From Deltaproteobacteria bacterium (GTDB lineage Bacteria; Desulfobacterota; Desulfarculia; Desulfarculales; Desulfarculaceae), in contig JAJZPI010000002.1 of assembly GCA_021811275.1 (NCBI GenBank), positions 1-64,000 on the forward strand: a stretch of 64,000 bases of DNA, written 5' to 3'. The position numbers were made by a program, and so were the translations under genes. The stretch's first letter is position 1; each line of letters opens with the position of its first letter. A model generated the notes under the pieces. That model was not told the origin of the DNA. It ran no database searches and saw only the letters and a list, made by a program, of their open reading frames with translations. Below are positions 58,273-64,000 of the stretch, in pieces.

Positions 58273-59574
58273 ATGACTGTCAACGCCTCCGCCCCGGATC
58301 GCCCCTCCAACTACCGCTGGGTGGTGTTCGCCCTGCTGGCCCTGGCCTACCTGCTGGTCTACTTCCACCGCACCTGCCCGGCGGTGGTGGCCCTGGACCT
58401 CATGAAGGACCTCCGGGCCGGGCCGGCCCTGATGGGCTACCTGGCCTCGGCCTACTTCTACCCCTACGCCCTCATGCAGCTGCCGGCCGGCCTGCTCTCC
58501 GACACCTGGGGCCCCCGGCGCACCATCACCATCTTCTTCCTGCTGGCCGGCCTGGCCTCCCTGGGCCTGGCCTGGGCAGGCTCGGTGGCCACGGCCATGA
58601 CCGCCCGGGTCCTGGTGGGCCTGGGGGTGGCCATGCTCTTCGTGCCCACCATGAAGATTCTCACCCGTTGGTTCCCGGTGGAGCAGTTCGCCCTGATGAT
58701 GGGCATCCTCATGGCCGTGGGCGGCCTGGGGGTGCTCTCCGCCGCCGAGCCCCTGGCCCTCCTGAGCCAGGCCGTGGGCTGGCGGGGCAGCTTCCTGGCC
58801 ATCGGCGCGGCCACCGTGGTCCTGTCGGTGGCCATCTGGTTCATGGTGCGCAACGGCCCGGAGGAGATGGGCCTGGCCCCGGCGGCCGGCACGGCGGGGC
58901 AGGCCTCCGCCCCGGCCATCGGCATCCGCCAGGGCATGCGCCTGGTGCTCACCTCGCGCGGCTTCTGGCCCCTGGCGGTGTGGTTTTTTTTCACCCCCGG
59001 CGTCTTCTTCAGCTTCGGCGGGCTCTGGGGCGGGCCCTATCTCATGCAGGTCCACGGCCTCAGCAAGCCCCAGGCCGGAGAGGTGCTCAACATGCTGGCC
59101 TGGGGCATGATCTTCGGCAGCCCGCTGCTGAGCTGGCTTTCCGACAAGGTGCTTTGCTCGCGCAAGAAGGTGCTCATCCTCACCGCCCTGGGCCTCACCG
59201 GGCTGATGGCCCTCTTGCTGCTCTTCCCCGATTCCATGGGCCACTACCAGCTGCGGCTGTGGTTCCTTTTCTTCTCCCTGTTCAGCAGCGCCATAGTGGT
59301 GGTGGGTTTCACCACCGCCAAGGAGCTTTTCCCGGTGCGGATCGCCGGCACCGCCACCGGCTTGGTCAACCTCTTTCCCTTTCTGGGCGGGGCCATCCTG
59401 CAACCCCTGGCCGGCCTGGCCCTGGAAGGCAAGGTCCAGACAGCGCCGGCGGCCGCCTATCGCGGGGCGTTCCTTATCTACCTGGTTTCGGCGTTGGCGG
59501 CCCTGGCGGCCAGCCTGTTTTTGAAGGATACTTTGCCCGGGCGGCGGCAAGGTGAGCGGCCCGCGAACTCCTGA
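58273..59574 (+). CDS. MFS transporter
   Basis: Polytopic; LVYFHRTCPAVVALDLMKDL, SDTWGPRRTITIFFLLAG. Confidence 0.9.
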   Translation: MTVNASAPDRPSNYRWVVFALLALAYLLVYFHRTCPAVVALDLMKDLRAGPALMGYLASAYFYPYALMQLPAGLLSDTWGPRRTITIFFLLAGLASLGLAWAGSVATAMTARVLVGLGVAMLFVPTMKILTRWFPVEQFALMMGILMAVGGLGVLSAAEPLALLSQAVGWRGSFLAIGAATVVLSVAIWFMVRNGPEEMGLAPAAGTAGQASAPAIGIRQGMRLVLTSRGFWPLAVWFFFTPGVFFSFGGLWGGPYLMQVHGLSKPQAGEVLNMLAWGMIFGSPLLSWLSDKVLCSRKKVLILTALGLTGLMALLLLFPDSMGHYQLRLWFLFFSLFSSAIVVVGFTTAKELFPVRIAGTATGLVNLFPFLGGAILQPLAGLALEGKVQTAPAAAYRGAFLIYLVSALAALAASLFLKDTLPGRRQGERPANS

Positions 59575-59592
59575 AAAAGCCGCGAGGTTGTC

Positions 59593-59994
59593 ATGGGCGA
59601 AAACGATCGGATCAAGTACGCGCGCGAGGTGGTGGGCGGCGATCCCCTGGCCACCTTCCTGGGCATCAAGGTGGAGGAGGTCTCCCACCAAAAGGCGGTG
59701 GTCAGCCTCCTGCCCGGCCCCCAGCACATGAACGCCGTGGAGAGAGTGCACGGCTCGGCCATCTACGCCCTCATCGACCAGGCCGCGGCGGTGGCGGCCA
59801 ACACCATGGAGCGCGGGGCGGTGCTCTTCGAGACCAAGGCCAACTTCCTGGACGCGGGCCGGCCGGGCGAGAAGCTTCTGGCCACCGCCACGCCCCTGGA
59901 CCTGAAACGCAAGCTGAGCCTGTGGGAGGTGCGGGTCAGGGCCCAGGACGGCCGCCTGGTGGCCCTGGCCCAGGCCATGGCCTATCACCAGTAA
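59593..59994 (+). CDS. PaaI-type hotdog thioesterase
   Basis: HMNAVERVHGSAIYALIDQAAAVAANT hotdog motif. Confidence 0.88.
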   Translation: MGENDRIKYAREVVGGDPLATFLGIKVEEVSHQKAVVSLLPGPQHMNAVERVHGSAIYALIDQAAAVAANTMERGAVLFETKANFLDAGRPGEKLLATATPLDLKRKLSLWEVRVRAQDGRLVALAQAMAYHQ

Positions 59995-60103
59995 CCACGC
60001 CCGGCCCGGGTGAAGCGCGCCGTACTTCTGATATTGTTAACTGAGCGCCGGCGACTCGGGCCCGCCTGGGCGCTGGCACTTCACAATCTGGGCGCGGGTT
60101 GAG

Positions 60104-61222
60104 ATGTCCTGGTTCTATCTCTCGTTCTTCGCCATCTACTCCGCCATGCACGCGGCGCTCTACCTGCGCCTGCGCCCCCTGCTGCCCGCCTTCCGGGGCC
60201 GCTGGGCGGTGGCGCTCCTCTTCGCCGCCCTGATGGTGCTGGCCCCGTTTTTCGCCCGCCTGAGCGAGCGGGAGGGCCACCACGCCCTGGCCTGGACCTG
60301 GGCGGTGGTTGCCTACTGGTGGATGGGCCTGTGCGCCCTGGGCTTCCTGAACGCCCTGCTCTCCTGGCTGGTCCAGGGCGGCCTGACCCTGCTCAAGGCC
60401 TGGACGCCGCTAGCCGTTCCGGACCTCGGCCCGCGCTTCTTCGCCGCGGCCGTCCTGACCCTGACCCTGGCGCTCACCGCCTTCGGGGCCTGGGAGGCCG
60501 GCTCGCCCCGCCTGGAGCGCCTCGCCATGACCACCGACAAGCTGCCGGCCGGACGCGAGCGGGTGGTGGTGGCGCTGGTCAGCGACGTGCACCTGTCCAT
60601 CATGACCACCCAGCGCCGCCTGCGCGCCCTGGTCGAATTGGTGGCCGCCCAACACCCCGACCTGGTGGTCTCCAGCGGCGACATGATCGACGGCACCCTT
60701 TTCCAGCAGGACGACCTGGCCGCCCTCTGGGCTGCGCTCAAGCCGCCCCTGGGCAAGTTCGCCGTCACCGGCAACCACGAGTTCTACATCGGCCTCGACA
60801 CCGCTCTGGCCTACCTGGACCGCTGCGGCTTTACGGTGCTGCGCGGCCAGGCCGTCAGCCCCGGCGGAGTCCTGGCCCTGGCCGGGGTGGACGACCCCGC
60901 CTTCCCCGGCGCGCGGGCGGAGGAAGCCCGGGCCCTGGACGCCGTCTCCCCCGGCCTCTACACGATTCTTTTGAAACACCGGCCCTCGGTGGAGGCGGCC
61001 AGCCTGGGGCGGCTGGACCTCCAGCTCTCCGGCCACACCCACGGCGGTCAGGTGTTTCCCTTCAACTACGTAACCGGCGCGGTCTATCCCATGCAGGAGG
61101 GGCTTTACCGCCTGGGCAAGGGGACCTCCCTCTACACCAGCCGGGGCAGCGGCACCTGGGGGCCCCCTCTGCGGATAGGGTCCCCTCCGGAGGTGACCGT
61201 CATCGAAATCAAGCGCCAGTGA
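60104..61222 (+). CDS. Membrane-anchored metallophosphoesterase
   Basis: ALVSDVHLS, DLVVSSGDMIDG, GKFAVTGNHEFY, LQLSGHTHGGQVFPF. Confidence 0.93.
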   Translation: MSWFYLSFFAIYSAMHAALYLRLRPLLPAFRGRWAVALLFAALMVLAPFFARLSEREGHHALAWTWAVVAYWWMGLCALGFLNALLSWLVQGGLTLLKAWTPLAVPDLGPRFFAAAVLTLTLALTAFGAWEAGSPRLERLAMTTDKLPAGRERVVVALVSDVHLSIMTTQRRLRALVELVAAQHPDLVVSSGDMIDGTLFQQDDLAALWAALKPPLGKFAVTGNHEFYIGLDTALAYLDRCGFTVLRGQAVSPGGVLALAGVDDPAFPGARAEEARALDAVSPGLYTILLKHRPSVEAASLGRLDLQLSGHTHGGQVFPFNYVTGAVYPMQEGLYRLGKGTSLYTSRGSGTWGPPLRIGSPPEVTVIEIKRQ

Positions 61223-61262
61223 AAACGCTGGCGGCATAAAACCGTTACAAGGAGAGAGCAGC

Positions 61263-61697
61263 ATGGACGCCAGAGTCAGCACCACCGGACGCCGGATCAT
61301 GGGCCGCCTGCCCAAGGGCCAGGACCTCCTGGAGAGCCTCACCGCGATTTGCGTGCGCGAGCAGATCACCCTGGGCGAGGTCCGCGCCATCGGCGCCGTG
61401 ACTAAGGCCCGCCTGGGCTTCTACGACCAGGAAAGGCAGGTCTACGAGTACCTGGATTTCGACCAGCCGCTGGAAATTGTCACCCTCATGGGCAACATAA
61501 GCCTGAAGGACGGCAGGCCGTTCGTGCATGCTCACGTCACCCTGGCCGACCATCAGGGACGCTGTTTCGGAGGCCACCTGGTCGAGGGCGCGCCGGTCTT
61601 CGCCTGCGAGTTCGTCGTGAAGGAGTACCGCTCCGAGACCGCCTTCGCCCGCGGCCTGGACATCCCCACCGGCCTGGCCCTCTGGCCTAGCGCCTAG
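61263..61697 (+). CDS. PPC (DUF296) domain-containing putative DNA-binding protein
   Basis: GRRIMGRLPKGQDLLESLTAICVREQITLGEVRAIGAV...LMGNISLKDGRPFVHAHVTLADHQGRCFGGHLVEGAPVFACEFVV. Confidence 0.9.
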   Translation: MDARVSTTGRRIMGRLPKGQDLLESLTAICVREQITLGEVRAIGAVTKARLGFYDQERQVYEYLDFDQPLEIVTLMGNISLKDGRPFVHAHVTLADHQGRCFGGHLVEGAPVFACEFVVKEYRSETAFARGLDIPTGLALWPSA

Positions 61698-61822
61698 GCC
61701 CCCAAAGCGGGTCGGCGGCGTGCCGCCGCAGCCATAGCGGGTCGGTAAGGTAGGGTCCTTGGGCGGACCTTTGCCGCTCCCGTGGCGGGCTCGCGGGGGG
61801 CGAAGAAATGGTTTCGTATTTT

Positions 61823-61852
61823 GGGGCGGGTTCGTGTCCGCCCCTATTTTTC
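61823..61852 (+). terminator. Rho-independent terminator
   Basis: GGGGCGG-gttcgtgt-CCGCCCC-TATTTTT. Confidence 0.75.
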
Positions 61853-61883
61853 CCTCCGTGAGGAGGAGGGGGGCGGCCAGGGC

Positions 61884-63212
61884 GTGGAGCGTTCGCGACT
61901 GATATTCCTGGGCCTGGACGGCGTGGGCCTGGACCTAGCCGCCGGGCTGGCCCGGCGCGGGGTGATGCCCCGGCTGGGGCGGCTGCTCGAGGCCGGCGCG
62001 GCTTGGGCCACGGCATCGCCCCTGCCCGAGGTCTCCCCGGTATGCTGGACCACCATGTTCAGCGGGGCCGATCCCGGCGATCACGGCGTTTTCGGTTTCG
62101 GCGAGCACATCCCCGGCTCCTACCAGGTGCGGCCGGTGGACGCCGGCGCGGTCCGGGTCCCCCGCCTTTGGGACAGGCTGGGCCTGCTGGGCCGGCGCTC
62201 GGTGGTGCTCAACGTGCCCCTGACCTATCCCGCGGCCCCCTTGGAGGGCCTGATGGTGAGCGGCTTCGTGGCCCCGGAGCTTTCCCGCGCCGTGCATCCC
62301 CCCGGGCTCCTGGCCCGCCTTAAGGCCCACGGCTACCGCCCCGAGGCCGACCTGGACCAGGGCCGGGACGACCCCGCCGCCTTCATCGCCGACCAGGCAC
62401 GCGCCCTGGCCGCCCGCCTGGCCCTCTTCGGGGAGCTGCTGGACGAGCCCTGGGATCTCTACGCCGCCGTCTTCACCGACACCGACCGCGTCAACCACTT
62501 CCTCTGGCCGGCGCTCTCCGACGACGCCCATCCCCTGGCCGGGGCGGCCAGGGAGGTCTACGCCCGCATCGACGGCTTCATCGGCCTGGTGCTCGAGCGC
62601 TTCGCCCCGGAGCTGGAATCCGGCGGCCTCAAGCTTCTCATCGCCGCCGACCACTCCTTCGGGCCCATCCGCTCGGAGGTCTACCTTAACCCCTGGCTGA
62701 TCGAGATGGGCTACCTGAAGACCGAGGGCCCGCCCGGGGCCGAGCGCATCCTGCCCGAAACCACGGCCCTGGCCCTGGACCCGGGGCGAATCTACCTACA
62801 CCGGGCCGGGCGCTTTCCCAGGGGCCGGCCCCTGGGCGATGCCCAGGCCCTTGGTCTACTGGAGGGCATCCGCTCCGGGCTCAAAAGCCTGCGCTTCAAG
62901 CGCATAACCCGCGAGGGCTGCGGCATCTGCGTGGTGGAGGACGCGCCCATGGCCCAGGTCCGCCTGGGCCGCGAACTCTACCAGGGCCCGCGGGCCGCCC
63001 AGGGGCCGGACCTGGTGGCCACCCCCGCGCCGGGCTACTCCCTGCGCGCCGGCTTGGGCCGCGGCTCGGTCTTCGGCCAAAGCCACCTCACCGGCACCCA
63101 CCAGCCCGCCGGGGCGCTGGCCCTGATGTGGCCGCCCCTCCCGCCCGAGCAGCGCCCGGATACGGTGCGGGGGCTCTTCGGCCTCATGGCCGTGGCCCTG
63201 GGCCTGAGCTAG
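61884..63212 (+). CDS. Alkaline-phosphatase-superfamily phosphodiesterase/nucleotide pyrophosphatase
   Basis: RLIFLGLDGVGLDLAAGLARRGVMPRLGRLL, SPVCWTTMFSGADPGDHGVFGF, LLIAADHSFGPI; GTG start. Confidence 0.88.
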   Translation: MERSRLIFLGLDGVGLDLAAGLARRGVMPRLGRLLEAGAAWATASPLPEVSPVCWTTMFSGADPGDHGVFGFGEHIPGSYQVRPVDAGAVRVPRLWDRLGLLGRRSVVLNVPLTYPAAPLEGLMVSGFVAPELSRAVHPPGLLARLKAHGYRPEADLDQGRDDPAAFIADQARALAARLALFGELLDEPWDLYAAVFTDTDRVNHFLWPALSDDAHPLAGAAREVYARIDGFIGLVLERFAPELESGGLKLLIAADHSFGPIRSEVYLNPWLIEMGYLKTEGPPGAERILPETTALALDPGRIYLHRAGRFPRGRPLGDAQALGLLEGIRSGLKSLRFKRITREGCGICVVEDAPMAQVRLGRELYQGPRAAQGPDLVATPAPGYSLRAGLGRGSVFGQSHLTGTHQPAGALALMWPPLPPEQRPDTVRGLFGLMAVALGLS

Positions 63213-63315
63213 GCCCGCCGAGCGCGCACGATCCGGGATGTCGGGCCAAACCACGCTTTGGCCCGGCAAGCATTCAAAGCCATGGATGGCTTTGAATGAT
63301 GCAACTTGGCATCAG
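63213..63315. repeat. Family-1 repeat, modules 3 and 4
   Basis: GTCGGGCCAAACCACGCTTTGGCCCGGC; CATTCAAAGCCATGGATGGCTTTGAATG; ACTTGGCATCAG. Confidence 0.83.
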
Positions 63316-64000
63316 ATTGAAAGGCGTTTCATGATTTCCAGCGGGTTGAGCACGGTGATCTCGCGCCCGCTGACGTTGATCAAGCCCTCCTGCTGAAGGC
63401 TCTTCATGATCTCGCTTACGGTCTGCTGGCAGGAGCCGGTCAGCGAGGCGATGTGCTCCTGGGTCAGCCGCATGGGAACCGCCACCGGTTTGTCCCAGTC
63501 GCCCTCGCGCTCGCCGGCCAGCTGGGAGAAGCACAGGTAGATGAGGGCCTTGAGCAGCCGAGTGGGCGCGTCCAGGACCATGACGTTTTCCAGCACCTCG
63601 TTCATGTAGCGCAGGCGGCGGCCCAGCACCTCGATTACTCGCCGGGCCAGGGGGTAGTGGGCGGCCAGCAGGTGCTCGAAGTCGGCGCCCTTGATCCGGT
63701 GCACCACCGACTCGCTGATGGCCCGGGCGTTGCACTTGCGCTCCCGCCCGCCCAGCACCTCGGCCAGGCCGAAAATCTCTCCCGGCTGGCGCACGCTCAT
63801 GATGGGCTCCTTGCCCTCCGAGGAGGTGCGGAAGATCAGCACCGTGCCCCGCTCCAGGTAGTAGGCCTGATCGCCGGGCTCGCTCTCCAGGAAGATGAAA
63901 CTGTTGCGCTTGTAGCAGAGGCGCTCGGCCAGGGCCAGGAAGGCCCGCTTCTCCTGCTCCAGGCCCAGGAAGAAATCCTGCTCGCTCAGGTGCCAGTGGG
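63312..64000 (-). CDS. Crp/Fnr family transcriptional regulator (5' end beyond window)
   Basis: In-frame reading upstream of the ORF-track start gives WHLSEQDFFLGLEQEKRAFLALAERLCYKRNSFIFLESEPGDQAYYLERGTVLIF; HTH LTQEHIASLTGSCQQTVSEIMKSLQQEGLI. Confidence 0.9.
   Translation of the reverse strand, partial: HWHLSEQDFFLGLEQEKRAFLALAERLCYKRNSFIFLESEPGDQAYYLERGTVLIFRTSSEGKEPIMSVRQPGEIFGLAEVLGGRERKCNARAISESVVHRIKGADFEHLLAAHYPLARRVIEVLGRRLRYMNEVLENVMVLDAPTRLLKALIYLCFSQLAGEREGDWDKPVAVPMRLTQEHIASLTGSCQQTVSEIMKSLQQEGLINVSGREITVLNPLEIMKRLSI

Overview
High-GC bacterial chromosomal window, probably Desulfobacterota/Desulfarculales-like by inference only, with mostly housekeeping and signalling genes. Recognisable blocks: a divergent pair of hybrid histidine kinases; suhB-like and pcnB genes; a MarR / 4Fe-4S / molybdopterin-oxidoreductase cassette; a complete tolQ-tolR-tolA-tolB-pal-cpoB locus; an MCP + CheA-like + PAS-GGDEF-EAL signalling block; moaA; an eRF1-like (baeRF-type) protein; selD with an in-frame TGA (selenocysteine) next to a LysR regulator; RNase P RNA; a nif3-like / Zn-ribbon / RNase HI operon; rpoD-dnaG-mutS2-yqeY; an HDAC-family protein; a DppB/DppC permease pair; a nine-heme fusion cytochrome; and a Crp/Fnr regulator cut by the window end. 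Two tRNAs are present: Ala-GGC and one with a CAU anticodon. Most notable: (i) selD is split by the ORF track at a TGA followed by a plausible bSECIS; (ii) a CheA-like kinase lacks P1/P2; (iii) a CopD-like / cytochrome b5 / HAO-like octaheme fusion protein; (iv) a composite multi-hairpin intergenic repeat family with at least seven copies, whose edge overlaps the stop codons of several neighbouring genes. No CRISPR array, rRNA, prophage or transposase was seen. All calls are by eye, with no database search.
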